Assembly (NCBI GenBank): GCA_001570385.1
Contig: BBYL01000021.1
Span: forward strand, 1 to 64,000
DNA length: 64,000 nucleotides
Direction of reading: 5' to 3'
Source: Microtetraspora glauca
GTDB lineage: Bacteria > Actinomycetota > Actinomycetes > Streptosporangiales > Streptosporangiaceae
The position numbers and the translations under genes were made by a program. The notes under the pieces were generated by a model. That model was not told the DNA's origin. It ran no database searches and saw only the letters and a list, made by a program, of their open reading frames with translations. Shown here piece after piece: positions 16,114 through 26,300 of this stretch. Position 1 is the stretch's first letter. The number at the start of each line of letters is the position of its first letter.

Positions 16114-16425
16114 GATCGCGGTTCCTTCACCTTGGTGCCGCCCCTTGCGGGCGGCCTCACCCCTGCTACGAACACCACCGCCCCGATCCGACACCGCCTC
16201 CCGGATGTCTTTGAAGAGCTTTCCGGGACGCCGGTCGTCAGCGATCCGACAGCACGACGGCTTCGGGGGGCGGCGGGGACGGCGCTCCACTTCATCGAGC
16301 GCGCCCAGCGCGGACGAGGTGAAGCTGGAGGCAGCCTGAGCCGGGAGTCGCCGGGGAGGGCGGGAGCAGCCTCGACAAAGTCGCGCCGGTCCAGCACTAC
16401 CGGATGGGCCGGGCGCGGTGAGCGA
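16114..16425. other. Stretch between the reductase gene and the group II intron
   Basis: No gene is supported. The promoter of the reductase/DGPF/sigma unit probably lies in the first 100 bp. The remainder may be the left exon flank of the intron; nothing there is recognised. Confidence 0.4.
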
Positions 16426-17540
16426 GACGGGAAGGTATACGCGAGGAACCGGTGTCTTTACGCCTCTTGACGTGTCTACCAGCTCTAACCCGGTGGATTC
16501 GGGCTGGGAAGCGGCGCGCACCCGCCCCCTCGGCATCGCGTGGGCGGGGAACTTCGGGTCGGGTCTTAAGAGCCTGGGCCCGGAGGCCACGGTGAAGGAC
16601 TACGGCGTAGCCGTGGCGATGTCGCAGGGGTAGAGCCGGGTGCCTAACCCGTCGATCGGACAGCAGTGAACGTGGGAACCGTCCGTGATCCGTTCCCGGC
16701 TGCGCGCCGTCCAGACGCGAGGTGCCGGGACAGGCCCGACGTCGGCCGAAGGCGCGGATGGGGCGGAGCCGTCGTAGTACTCCGAGCGCGGGAGAGCCGC
16801 GTGCATGGGGAAGGGCGGCAGCGTGCCAGTCAACGAAGGGAACGCAATGTCCGAAGACGCACCGGTGAATATCGGTGCCAGCGCTTGGCCGGACCCCTGG
16901 TCGGCCGAGCGTGCGGTGCGGAGGATGCAGACCAATCGCGTGGTCCACATCGACGAGGGCTTCGACTTCCTCGGGCACCACATCCGCCGCCAGCGGAAAC
17001 GAGGAACGAGCAAGTTCTTCGTCTACACCAAGCCGTCCAAGAAAGCCGTCCAGGCGATCAAGGACAAGGTGTCGGCGAAGACGCACAGGTCAACCCGCGA
17101 TCAGGATCTGGCCGAGCTGATCCTCAGCGTGAACCGGATGCTGCGCGGGTGGGCGACCTACTTCCGGCATGGAGTATCAAAGGCGATCTTCGGCTTGATC
17201 GACGCCCACACGTGGGACCGGTTGATGCGGTGGATCCGCCGGAAATACGCGGGCAAAGCCCGCCTCAGCATGAACGAGTTCAGGCGTCGCTTCTGCGACA
17301 CAGGCTGGAGGATCGCCCACCAGGGGACCGCCTTCACCGGCGCGTCCAAGGTCAGGATCGAACGCTACCGCTATCGCGGCGGCAACATTCCGACCCCCTG
17401 GACCGCCGAACCCGCAGGAACCTGACCAGCGGGCAAGGCACGTGGAGCGCCCGGTGCGTGGAGACGCGCACGCCGGGTGCGGCGGGCGGGCCGGGGAAAC
17501 CCACCGTGAGCAATCACGGCAGGGCGCCCCGGTCCGACCC
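16425..17540 (+). mobile_element. Group II intron, deleted within its ORF (ends approximate)
   Basis: The RNA-like 5' part (about 400 bp before the ORF) and the 3' part after the ORF fit a bacterial group II intron. A domain V-like hairpin lies at about 17,447-17,485 (GCCCGGTGCGTGGAGACGCG, then CACGCCGGGTGC), followed by a domain VI-like GGCCGGGGAAACCCACC. The total is about 1.1 kb instead of the usual 2-2.5 kb because most of the intron protein is missing. The exact intron boundaries are not determined. The intron lies just upstream of the VOC gene. Confidence 0.65.
16847..17425 (+). pseudogene. Group II intron reverse transcriptase/maturase, internally deleted
   Basis: The 192-residue frame starts with an intron-protein N-terminus (MSEDAPVNIGASAWPDPWSA, VRRMQT) after GAAGGG. 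It then passes directly to the late RT/maturase part: HIDEGFDFLGHHIRRQ, LSVNRMLRGWATYFRHGVSK, and a C-terminal part YRYRGGNIPTPW. The reverse transcriptase palm with the YADD box is absent, so roughly 200-250 residues have been lost in frame. The protein cannot reverse transcribe; maturase function is doubtful. Confidence 0.85.
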
Positions 17541-17599
17541 AACCCGACACCCCGACACCCCGACATCACCGGCCGCACGAGGAAGAAGGAGAAACCAGC

Positions 17600-18040
17600 A
17601 TGGCGATTCAGCGGATGGACAACGTCGGCATCGTCGTCGAGGACATGGATGCCGCCATCGCGTTCTTCGTGGAACTCGGTATGGAGCTGGAGGGCAGGGC
17701 GGAGGTCGAGGGCCTCTTCGCCGACCAGTGCACCGGACTCGACGGCGTCCGCTGTGACATCGCGATGGTCCGGACCCCGGACGGTCACAGCCGGCTCGAG
17801 CTGGCGAAGTACCGCAGCCCAGCGGTGATCAGCGCCGGGCCGCGCAACCGGCCGCACAACATTCTGGGCACGCACCGCGTCATGTTCGCCGTTGACGACA
17901 TCGAGGACACCGTTGCCCGCCTGCGCCCTCACGGCGCCGAACTCGTCGGCGAGATCGCCCGGTTCGAGGACAGCTATCTGCTCTGCTACCTCCGCGGCCC
18001 GGAGGGCATCATCGTCGGGCTGGCCGAGCAACTGCGCTGA
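17600..18040 (+). CDS. VOC-family (glyoxalase/bleomycin-resistance-like) protein
   Basis: The 146-residue protein has two beta-alpha-beta-beta-beta modules: RMDNVGIVVEDMDAAIAFFV at the start and HRVMFAVDDIEDTVARLRPH in the second half, ending LRGPEGIIVGLAEQL. VOC proteins are metal-dependent lyases, dioxygenases or drug-binding proteins; the specific role cannot be assigned. GAAGAAGGAG precedes the ATG. The PPOX-like stub 17 bp downstream was once in the same operon. Confidence 0.88.
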   Translation: MAIQRMDNVGIVVEDMDAAIAFFVELGMELEGRAEVEGLFADQCTGLDGVRCDIAMVRTPDGHSRLELAKYRSPAVISAGPRNRPHNILGTHRVMFAVDDIEDTVARLRPHGAELVGEIARFEDSYLLCYLRGPEGIIVGLAEQLR

Positions 18041-18057
18041 GAAGGAGGAACCGAACC

Positions 18058-18420
18058 ATGCAGCCGAACGAGATCATCGAGGTTCTGAACCACCCGATCA
18101 GCCAGGAGTTGCTAGCCAAGGTCCGCCGACCCGAGTCCCACGGCCTCGGAACTACCGGTCGTCCTCGACATGCCCGGCAAGGTCGCCGACTTCCTCCGCG
18201 CTGCCGACCTGGAGGACGTCGAACGGGCCGCGCTCGACCAGGTCTCACCGTACGGCGCGGCCAGGGCTACAGCCTGCGTGTCACCGCCGCACCCACGGTC
18301 CACCGCCAGCTTCTCGACCGCTGCCAGCCGCTCGACGGCACCGCATCGGTCCCGGCCCAGCGCAAGGCCCGCCGCGAGTACGCGAAAGGCTGTCGGCCCT
18401 CCCGTGAGGCGTGTTGGTGA
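18058..18420 (+). pseudogene. PPOX-like N-terminus joined to unrelated coding debris
   Basis: The first 20 codons (MQPNEIIEVLNHPISQELLA), after a strong AAGGAGG, match the start of actinobacterial pyridoxamine-phosphate-oxidase-like (F420/FMN) proteins. Immediately after, the homology ends. Another frame reads VVLDMPGKVADFLRAADLED, and the original frame resumes with YSLRVTAAPTVHRQLLDRCQ and VPAQRKARREY, so the middle looks like a different gene with two compensating shifts. The family of that second part is not recognised. Confidence 0.55.
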
Positions 18421-18581
18421 TCTTCTCTCGGAATCACTCGTTTATGAGAACCATGGAGTCTTCCGCACGGGTTCACCGTCCTCGGCGGGACGGGTCCACC
18501 GGCCCGCCCCATTACCTCTGCCTTTCCCTCCATCCCTCAGTTGGCGGCGGGTCAGTCCAGGAGATCGCCGCGTGTAGCGTT
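18421..18581. other. Intergenic stretch before the PadR promoter
   Basis: No frame or structure is recognised in this stretch; the functional part of the intergenic DNA is the promoter that follows. Confidence 0.4.
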
Positions 18582-18610
18582 TTGACACCTTCATGGGTAA
18601 CCGCTATCTA
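18582..18610 (+). promoter_or_regulatory. Consensus-like promoter of the padR-ABC operon
   Basis: TTGACA and TATCTA are separated by 17 bp, an almost perfect housekeeping promoter. Downstream, a GGTTA/TAACC-like imperfect repeat overlaps the -10 region, a likely site for the PadR repressor. The predicted start leaves a short leader with AGGGGGTG before the ATG. Confidence 0.75.
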
Positions 18611-18633
18611 TTGGCCAACCGTTAGGGGGTGAC

Positions 18634-19167
18634 ATGCAGGACGCAGTGCTGGCGATGCTCGCCAAGGAGCCGTCGCATGGGTACCACTTGCACGCTCGGC
18701 TGCGGCGCAGTCTTGGCCCGTTGGGCGAGTCGATGAACCGCGGTCAGATCTATGTGACGTTGGCCCGGTTGGAGCGAGCGGGGCTCGTTGTCTGTGAGCG
18801 GGCGGACGGCCTGCCCGAGCGGCCGGAGCGCAAGGTCTATGCGCTGACGCCGGCCGGGCAGCAACGGGTGGCCACCTGGCTGGCCGAGGTGGGCTGGCCG
18901 AAACCGGACCTGGCGGAGTTCCATCTCAAGCTCGCCGCTGCCGCCGCGGCCCGGCTGGCCGACCCGGTGGAGCTGGTGGCGGCGCAGCGCCGGGAGCTGC
19001 TGCGCCGCTTGCGTGAGGTGCAGCAGGCGGCGCTGGCCGAGCCGGCGGGGTCGGGCGCCGGCCTGCTGCTGGAGGGGGTCGTGCTGCGGCTGCAGGCGGA
19101 CCTGCGCTGGCTGGATGCCTGCGAGCGGGCCTGGTCCAAGGTCGATGACGAATCCGAGGGTGCATGA
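18634..19167 (+). CDS. PadR-family transcriptional regulator
   Basis: The 177-residue protein has a PadR winged helix (MQDAVLAMLAKEPSHGYHLH, NRGQIYVTLARLERAGLV, KVYALTPAGQQRV) and a helical C-terminal dimerisation domain. PadR proteins repress efflux genes and release on drug or peptide binding. The stop overlaps the ATG of the ABC ATPase gene by 4 bp, so it forms an autoregulated operon with the MacB-like exporter. Confidence 0.92.
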   Translation: MQDAVLAMLAKEPSHGYHLHARLRRSLGPLGESMNRGQIYVTLARLERAGLVVCERADGLPERPERKVYALTPAGQQRVATWLAEVGWPKPDLAEFHLKLAAAAAARLADPVELVAAQRRELLRRLREVQQAALAEPAGSGAGLLLEGVVLRLQADLRWLDACERAWSKVDDESEGA

Positions 19168-19904
19168 ACGTGTCGAGTGCCGTGGTTCGTGTCCACGGCC
19201 TGGTGAAGCAGCATGGTCGGGGGCAGGGCCGGGTCCGGGCGGTCGATGACGTCGACCTGGAGGTGCCCGAAGGCCAGATGCTGGCCGTGATGGGGCCGAG
19301 CGGTTGCGGGAAATCCACCCTGCTGCACCTGCTGGGTGGCCTGGAGCGGCCCAGCGACGGGGAGGTGTGGCTGGCCGGTCAGCGCATCGACACCCTGAGC
19401 GAGCGAGCTCTGGCGCGCATGCGGCGCCGGTCGGTGGGATTCGTCTTCCAGGCCTTCCATCTGGTGGAGGAGTTGTCAGCCGCCGAGAACGTGGAGCTGC
19501 CCGCGCTGCTGGCCGGGCGTTCGCGCCGCCAGGCCAGGCGGCGCGCGAGCCAGCTGCTGGAACGGGTCGGGCTCGCCGACCGCGCCCGGCACCTGCCGTC
19601 GCAACTGTCGGGAGGGCAGCGTCAGCGGGTCGCCGTCGCTCGCGCGCTGGTCAACGACCCGCTGGTCGTCCTGGCCGACGAGCCGACCGGCAACCTCGAC
19701 ACCGCGGCGACCCTCGATGTGCTGAGAATCTTCGAGGAGCTGCGTTCCGCGGGGCAGACCTTCGTGATCGTCACGCATGACGAGCGGGTGGCGGCCACCG
19801 CGGACCGGCTGGTCTCGATGCGCGACGGGATGTTCGTCGACGACACCCGGCTGGCCGGCTCCCACACGCGCGGGCTCGGCTGGCTGATCGGGCTGGAGGA
19901 CTGA
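19164..19904 (+). CDS. ABC transporter ATP-binding protein (LolD/MacB type)
   Basis: The 246-residue ATPase has Walker A GPSGCGKST, the Q-loop FVFQAFHLVEEL, the signature LSGGQRQRVAVARAL and Walker B VVLADEPTGNLD followed by the His switch THD. The DEPTGNLD form and the ISEKALARMRR-like insert type it as the MacB/LolD class that powers FtsX-type permeases. It is 5 bp upstream of its permease gene. Confidence 0.95.
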   Translation: MNVSSAVVRVHGLVKQHGRGQGRVRAVDDVDLEVPEGQMLAVMGPSGCGKSTLLHLLGGLERPSDGEVWLAGQRIDTLSERALARMRRRSVGFVFQAFHLVEELSAAENVELPALLAGRSRRQARRRASQLLERVGLADRARHLPSQLSGGQRQRVAVARALVNDPLVVLADEPTGNLDTAATLDVLRIFEELRSAGQTFVIVTHDERVAATADRLVSMRDGMFVDDTRLAGSHTRGLGWLIGLED

Positions 19905-19909
19905 ACGCC

Positions 19910-21697
19910 ATGGGCTCCATCGTGCTCATCGTCCGCCTCGTGCTGGCCGACGTGCGCCGGCACAAGGTCCAAGCCGCGATGCTCCTGCTCGCGGTGACCG
20001 TGGCCACCGCCACGATGGCCCTGGGCCTGTCCCTGCGCGGCGTGAGCGACGCGCTGTACGAGCAGACTCGCGCGGCCACCGCCGGGCCGGACGTGGTGGC
20101 ACTTTCCGGCGACGCGGGCCCCGCCGTGACCTCGGCCCTGGCCTCGCTGGCGGACGCTCCCGAAGTGGTCGCCCACCATGGCCCCTATCGCGTCGTCTAC
20201 GCCGACCTCACCACGCGCGATTCCACGTCGTCCCCAGTGGTGGTGCACGGCTTCGCCGAGACGCCCGGCGCGGTCAACCGGCCGCTGGTGACCTCGGGTC
20301 ATTGGGTACGCTCCGGCGGCACGGTCCTCGAACGCGGCTTCGCCACCGCGCTGGGCGTCGGCGTCGGCGACCACGTAACCATCGCCGGCCGGTCGTACCC
20401 CGTCGTCGGGATCGCCGTCACCGCGGCCACCTCCATCTACCCCTGGGCGGCGCAGATCGGCCCGGGCGGCGGTCCCAGCGACTACAGCGGCCTGGCCTGG
20501 ATGACCCGATCAGATGCCCGGACACTGGCGTCGTCACACGATCTCCCGGTGACCTTGGCCATGGACCTCAAGCTACGCGACCCCGCCGCGACCGAGGCCT
20601 TCCTCGACGCCCACCGTGCCTCCGCCGTGACCAACTTCCGCTCCTGGCAGTTCACGGCTGAGCAGGACATGGTCATCCTCAAAAGCAGCCAGCCCATCCT
20701 GGTCGTCGGTAGCTGGCTGCTCAGCTTCCTGGCCATCACCGGAGTGGCGGCGCTGGCCGCGGGACGCGCCGTCGAGCAGACGCGCCGGGCCGGGCTGCTC
20801 AAGGCCGTCGGGGCCGCCCCGGGGCTGATCGCCACCGTCCTGCTCAGCGAGTACCTGGCGCTGGCGCTGGCCGGCGACACGCTGGGGTTGGTGATCGCCC
20901 GCCTGACCGTGCCCGCCATCGCCAGCCCCACCGCCAGCCGGATCGGCGACGCGGCCGGGCCCGGCGGTGCCACCGTCGCCACGGCGACCGTCCTCGCCGT
21001 GGCGGTGGCGGTGCTGTCCACGCTGCGTCCCACGCTGCGGGCCATGCGCACGGCGACCGTCACGGCGCTGACCGCCACCGCGCGCCGGCCCCGTCACCGA
21101 CCCTGGCTCACCGCGCTGTCAGCGCTGCTGCCCACGCCGCTGCTGCTCGGGCTGCGGCTGACCGCCCGCCGGCCGGGCCGCGCCGTGCTGCAGGCGTGCT
21201 CCACCGCCACCACGGTGATCGCGATCGTGGCCCTGCTGACCCTCTACGCCCAGCCGGAGAGGAGTTATGGCCTGAACGGCTCCTCCGTCCTGCCCAACCT
21301 GCGAGACGTTCACGACCGCCGGCTGATGCTCGCCGTCACCATCCTGCTGATCGCACTCGCCGTCGTGAACACCATCACGCTCACCTGGACCACTGCCATA
21401 GAGGCCCGGGCGAACATGGCCATCGCACGTACGCTCGGCGCCACCCCAGGGCAGATCTCCGCGGGGCTGTCCATCGCCCAGCTCCTGCCCAGCCTGCCAG
21501 GCTCGGTCATCGGCATCCCTCTGGGCGTCGGCCTGCTCTCGCTCTTCGCCGCCGGGAATCCGGCCGACCCCCCCTCCTCCTGGCTGCTCGGTGCCGCACT
21601 CGCGACTCTCGTGGCGACGGCGGCGCTCACCGCCCTGCCCGCACGCCTGGCGGCCCGCCGACCCGTGGCGCAGACCCTCAGCGCCGAAACAGCGTGA
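19910..21697 (+). CDS. ABC transporter FtsX-type permease
   Basis: The 595-residue membrane protein has an N-terminal membrane segment (AAMLLLAVTVATATMALGLS), a periplasm-side domain of about 200 residues, and two sets of three C-terminal-type FtsX helices. VEQTRRAGLLKAVGAAPGLI and ANMAIARTLGATPGQISAGL are the two conserved FtsX coupling loops. Such exporters move peptides, lipoproteins or antibiotics by a mechanotransmission mechanism. The last 20 bp overlap the end of the convergent flavin-binding gene. Confidence 0.92.
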   Translation: MGSIVLIVRLVLADVRRHKVQAAMLLLAVTVATATMALGLSLRGVSDALYEQTRAATAGPDVVALSGDAGPAVTSALASLADAPEVVAHHGPYRVVYADLTTRDSTSSPVVVHGFAETPGAVNRPLVTSGHWVRSGGTVLERGFATALGVGVGDHVTIAGRSYPVVGIAVTAATSIYPWAAQIGPGGGPSDYSGLAWMTRSDARTLASSHDLPVTLAMDLKLRDPAATEAFLDAHRASAVTNFRSWQFTAEQDMVILKSSQPILVVGSWLLSFLAITGVAALAAGRAVEQTRRAGLLKAVGAAPGLIATVLLSEYLALALAGDTLGLVIARLTVPAIASPTASRIGDAAGPGGATVATATVLAVAVAVLSTLRPTLRAMRTATVTALTATARRPRHRPWLTALSALLPTPLLLGLRLTARRPGRAVLQACSTATTVIAIVALLTLYAQPERSYGLNGSSVLPNLRDVHDRRLMLAVTILLIALAVVNTITLTWTTAIEARANMAIARTLGATPGQISAGLSIAQLLPSLPGSVIGIPLGVGLLSLFAAGNPADPPSSWLLGAALATLVATAALTALPARLAARRPVAQTLSAETA

Positions 21698-22664
21698 CGC
21701 GGGGGACGGGCTGGCCGCGGCGGGCGGCCTCGGCCTTCAGGCGCTTCCTGAGCATCCTGCCCTGGCCGAGGAACGAGCGGTTCCGCTCGCGGCGGTTCCC
21801 GGAGAGGCTCCAGTCGTTCAGGGCCCGCTCGACCCGCACGCTCAGCCGGTCGCCTTCTCCGGTCGCGGTACCGACGAGCACCACGTTCTCCTGCCACTCC
21901 ATGGCCGGGCCGTGGCGGTGGAAGGTCAGGCACACCGGCCCCTCGGCCGCCTGGACGCCCGCGGGCAGCCGCAGGTCGAAGCCGGCCTCGGTGCGTACGG
22001 CGGAGCGGGTGCGCACGGCCAGCGGCATGCCGTCGGCGACCATGGTGACGACGGGCTCGCCCAGGTGTGCCGCACGGTCGGCGAAGGGCCGCCAGTCCGC
22101 CGGCGGGGCCAACCGGCTCGGCAGCCGGCCCGTGGGGGCGGGATCGGAGGCGGGGACCGCGACGTCCCCCGGGCCCGTCCAGACCTCGGGTGTCCTGGAC
22201 AGGTCGCCCTCGGGCCACCAGACGATCCTCTCGGGTGTGACCTCCACCCAGATGCGGGCGAAATACCACCCCAGCCGCTTCACCAGGAACCACGGCATCC
22301 CGGCGAACCCGGCACCGGTCTTGGCGAGCGACTCGCGGACGTACCGGTCGGTGTTGGCCTGCAGATCCGCGTCGCGTACGGTCGCCCGGCCCTGCACGAG
22401 GACGATGGGCGCCCGGTCCAGTTCGGTGCCCTCGGCGCTGGAGTAGAGCAGCGCGACGCGCGGGTCGCGCCGGGCGCGCTCGGCCTTGTCGGGGTAGGTG
22501 AGCCCGGTGCTCACGTCGAGCGTGCCGCCCGCGCCGACGTACGGCGTGACGGGCCAGGTGACGGGCCGGCCGTCGCGGGTGAGCGAGGCGTACTCGCAGA
22601 CCATGGCGCGGTCGAGAATCTCGGCCGCCTCGCGCGGCCACGTGGTCGATGCGGATGTGGTCAT
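21678..22664 (-). CDS. Pyridoxamine-phosphate-oxidase-like flavin-binding protein
   Basis: The 328-residue protein begins with a split-barrel flavin-binding domain: ILDRAMVCEYASLTRDGRPV, LLYSSAEGTELDRAPIVLVQ, GRATVRDADLQANTDRYVRE. The C-terminal half (TMVADGMPLAVRTRSAVRTE) is a second barrel-like part. The family includes FMN or F420 oxidoreductases and haem-binding proteins. The ATG overlaps the hemerythrin stop (TGATG). The gene ends tail-to-tail over the exporter gene. Confidence 0.8.
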   Translation of the reverse strand: MTTSASTTWPREAAEILDRAMVCEYASLTRDGRPVTWPVTPYVGAGGTLDVSTGLTYPDKAERARRDPRVALLYSSAEGTELDRAPIVLVQGRATVRDADLQANTDRYVRESLAKTGAGFAGMPWFLVKRLGWYFARIWVEVTPERIVWWPEGDLSRTPEVWTGPGDVAVPASDPAPTGRLPSRLAPPADWRPFADRAAHLGEPVVTMVADGMPLAVRTRSAVRTEAGFDLRLPAGVQAAEGPVCLTFHRHGPAMEWQENVVLVGTATGEGDRLSVRVERALNDWSLSGNRRERNRSFLGQGRMLRKRLKAEAARRGQPVPRVTLFRR

Positions 22665-23308
22665 CACGACTCCAAGAGAGCGTTTGCGGGGGCGGTGGCG
22701 CCGTACAGGCGGGTGAAGCGCCGCCGGTAGGCCGGCCACCAGAACAGGCGGAACATGAGCCGGGCCACTACGGGCAGGTCGGCGTACGACGCCGCGAGCA
22801 GGTCGGCGTCCGCACTCGAGGCGAGCCAGCCGAAGATGACGGGGACCCGGCGGCGGCCGAAGTCGTCCATCGCCTGGCGTTTGTCGGCCTCGACGTCGTC
22901 GAGGGTGAGGTGGCGGAGCATGAGCGGCACGGCGATCCGCTCCTCGTGGTCGAGGTGCTCGTTGACGAGCTCGTGCAGCCGCCGCAGGATGGGCGCGCGC
23001 TCGGCCAGGGGCACCCCGCGATCGGAGGCGGCCGCGATGAGCGGGTCGAGCACGGAGTGCTCGGACTCCAGCTCGGCCAGCGCGTCCGCCGCCTCCGGGG
23101 CGCGGCCGACGAGCGTGGGCCACAGGCCGTCGTCCTCGTGCGAGTGGTGGGCGTGCAGCATGTCCAGCACGAGCGCGAGCTGCTCCTCCAGCAGCTCCTC
23201 GTGCGCGTCGTCGCGCGGGTTGCCGCACGGCTCGGCCAGGCGGCCGAACTCGGCGCGGAAACCGGCGTGCATCATCAGGAAGCCGGTCAGGTGTTCTGGT
23301 GTGATCAT
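22664..23308 (-). CDS. Hemerythrin HHE-domain protein
   Basis: The 214-residue protein has a four-helix hemerythrin-like domain with metal-ligand motifs: FLMMHAGFRAEFG, LHAHHSHEDDGLWPTL, LESEHSVLDPL and LVNEHLDHEERIAVPLML. These residues bind a diiron centre; the family senses oxygen or nitric oxide or handles iron and reactive species. It lies between the BTAD regulator and the flavin-binding gene in one operon, so the pair may form a redox function. Confidence 0.9.
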   Translation of the reverse strand: MITPEHLTGFLMMHAGFRAEFGRLAEPCGNPRDDAHEELLEEQLALVLDMLHAHHSHEDDGLWPTLVGRAPEAADALAELESEHSVLDPLIAAASDRGVPLAERAPILRRLHELVNEHLDHEERIAVPLMLRHLTLDDVEADKRQAMDDFGRRRVPVIFGWLASSADADLLAASYADLPVVARLMFRLFWWPAYRRRFTRLYGATAPANALLES

Positions 23309-23352
23309 CTTCTGTCCCCTCACGTGTCGGGAACAGAGTGCGCGACCCGCCT

Positions 23353-26300
23353 CTACGTGCACTTGTCGAGGGCTTGTCGGGCCCTTGCCAGCCAGTAGCC
23401 CGCGCCCGCCTGCTCCAGCAGGCGCACCGCCTCCCGCAGGTGGGCCAGCGCCCCCTCGCGGTCCCCGAGCGCCAGCAGCGCCTCTCCCATGTGGCCGTCG
23501 TACGCCCCGTCGACGGTGGTGCAGGTGCCGTTCACGTGCAGCAGCCCGGCGAAGGGACGGAACGCGTCGTAGACCTCCCGCGCGACGTCCGATTCGCCGA
23601 GCCGGATCGCCGCGTGCAGCCGGCACATGGTGGCCATCGCCCAGTGGTAGTCGCGCGGCGGCGGAGGGGTCTCACGCAGGAGCCGCCGGGCGCGCTCGTA
23701 CTCGCCCAGCTCCGCCAGCGCGTACGCCAGGACGTAGGCGGGCCCTGCCAGGCCGGTACGCCGGAACATCTCCTCGACCCATGCCACCTCCTCCCCGAGG
23801 CGGTCCTCGTGGATGAGCGTCTCGGCCCGTACGGCGAGCATGCTCACCTCGAAGTACGCGAGATCGGTGAACGACAGCGTCGCCCTGACGGGCTCGAAGT
23901 GGCGGGTCGGGTCCGGCACGCCCTGGAACAGGTCGAGTCCCACGTGCGCCACCGCCGCCTGCATCGCCAGCGTGGGATTGTGCAGGTCGCGCAGCAGCAT
24001 GTCGATCTCCGTCAGCAGCGCGCGAGCCTGCGGCACCCTGCCGTGCTCCACGAGATGAACGACGAGGTGGAGCTGTGCGATCACCCTGAGCTGGGACGAC
24101 AGGTCCGGCTCGGCCAGCAGGCGCCACGCGGTCTCGGCCCGCTGCTCGATGAAGTCCTGTCCCTGCATGGCGAGCAGCCGCAGGTGGAGCACCCGCCGCA
24201 GCAGGGCGGGGTCGCCCAGGCGCTCGGCCGCCGCCACGGCCTGCGACGAGACCGGGCCGACCTCGTCCTCGCGACCGGTCTGGGCGAGCACGACGGCCCG
24301 GACGGCCTGTGCCGTCGCCCAGGCCGACGTGGACGGCGGCAGCTCTCGCACGGCCCGGTCCGCCCCGTCCCGCACGGCGGCCACGTCAAGGCCGTACCGG
24401 AAAGGCACCCAGACGCCGTGTCCCATCGCGATGTCGGCGGCCCTGACGGCCTTGTCCAGATCGGCGCCGGCCATGGCGAGCGCCTGCTCGACCGCCTCGT
24501 AGCCCTCGTCGAACCGCCCGGCGGCGTAGCGGCTCTCTGCCAGCCCGACGGCGAGCTCGAACCGCTCGGCCGCGCCGGTTCCGGCCAGCTCGGCCGCCGC
24601 CAGCGCCTCCTGCCACGACACGGCCGCGTCGTCGGGCGCGTGCCGCCGCAGGGCCGCCCGCGCGGCGCGGGCGGAGTAGTCCATCGCCATGCGGGCGGGC
24701 TCCGCGCCCAGCTCCGCCGCCGCCAGCCAGTGCCGCGCGATCACCGCCGCGCGGTCGTCCCGGTCCCCGTGGACGCGGGTGAGGACTCCCGCGACCTGCT
24801 CGTGCACGCCGGCCCGCCACAGCCGCGACCGACGCGACAGCAACGCGTCGGTCACCAGGGCGTGCGCGAACTCGTACACGCCCAGCTGGTACGACGACTC
24901 CCGGATCAGCCCCGCGTCGAGGGCCGCGTCGAGCGGCGGCAGCAGGTCGCCGACCGTGCCGCCGGCGACCTGGGCCAGGACGCCCGCCTCGAACTCGTCG
25001 CCCATCAGGGCGGCGAGCTCCAGCACGCGGGCCGCCTCCTCCCCCAGGCCCGCCACCCGGTGCAGCACGACGTCCAGCACCCCCTGTGGCAGCTCCTCTC
25101 CCGCCCGGGCCAGCTCCGCGAGGAAGAACGGGTTCCCGGCGGTGCGCCCGCGCAGCTCCTCGGCCTTGCGGCTGCCCGGGTCGCGGCCGGACAACTCCCG
25201 GACGAGCGCGCGGACCTCCTCGGTGGCGAGCCCGTCGAGCCCGAGTCTGCGCGCGCCGAGCCGCGACAGCGCCGACAGTGTGGCGGTGAGCGCCGACGCC
25301 TCGTGCCGCCGGAAGGTCGCCACCAGCAGCAGGCCCGGCCGGGCGGTGGACGCCACGTGGACTAGGAGCCGCAGCGTCGCGTCGTCGGCCGCGTGGATGT
25401 CCTCCAGCACGACGATCACCGGGCCGACGCCGGCCAGGAACGTGCCGACCGCCTCGAAGAACCGCAGCCGCGCCCCCTGCGCGTCGGACGCCGGGATCGC
25501 CTCCAGCCCGCCCGACAGGAACGTGCCCACCTCGTCGGGCAGGGCGGCCTCCGGGGCCGCGGCGGCGAGGGCGCGCAGGACCCGTTCCCAAGGCCACAGG
25601 GCGGGCGCGGTCTCGTGGTCGGGACTCGACCCCCAGCCGACCGGCACGTCGGCGGTCGCGCGGAACCGCTTCAGCAGGCTCGTCTTGCCGACGCCCGGCT
25701 CGCCGTCCACCAGCACGATCTGCCCGGTGGCGGACGACGCCTTCGCCGCCTCGTTCAGGAACTGCAGCGCGCTCTCGCGGCCGACGAAGACCGGCTGGTC
25801 CGCCGCGGACTCGGGAGTCCTGCGTGCCGTCGTCCGTGCCAGAGGCCGCTGCGGGACCTGCGGCGTGGCGGGCCGCTCCGGCGGGAGCAGCGTGGCGTCC
25901 TGGCGCAGCACCGCGCCTTCGAGCTCCCGCAACCGCGGCCCGGGGTCGATGCCCAGTTCCCCGGCGAGTACCTCCCGCACCCTGCGCAGGCAGGTGAGTG
26001 CCGCCGCCTGCCGGCCCGCCCGGTAGTGGGCCAGCACCAGCAGTTCCCAGGCACGCTCCCGCAGGGGGTGTTCGCGGACGAACGGGTCCAGCCGCGCGAC
26101 CACGTCCGTGTGGCGGCCCAGCTCCAGCAGGGCCGCGGCCAGCCCCTCCACCGCGTCCAGCCGCACCTGCTCCAGACGGCCGATCTCCGGCTGCGCCCAC
26201 TCCTCGGAACGCACGTCCGCGTACGGGTCTCCCCGCCACAGGCCGAGCGCCTCGGCGAGGGCGGCCGCCGCCTCCTCGTGCCGCCCCTCGGCCAGATAGC

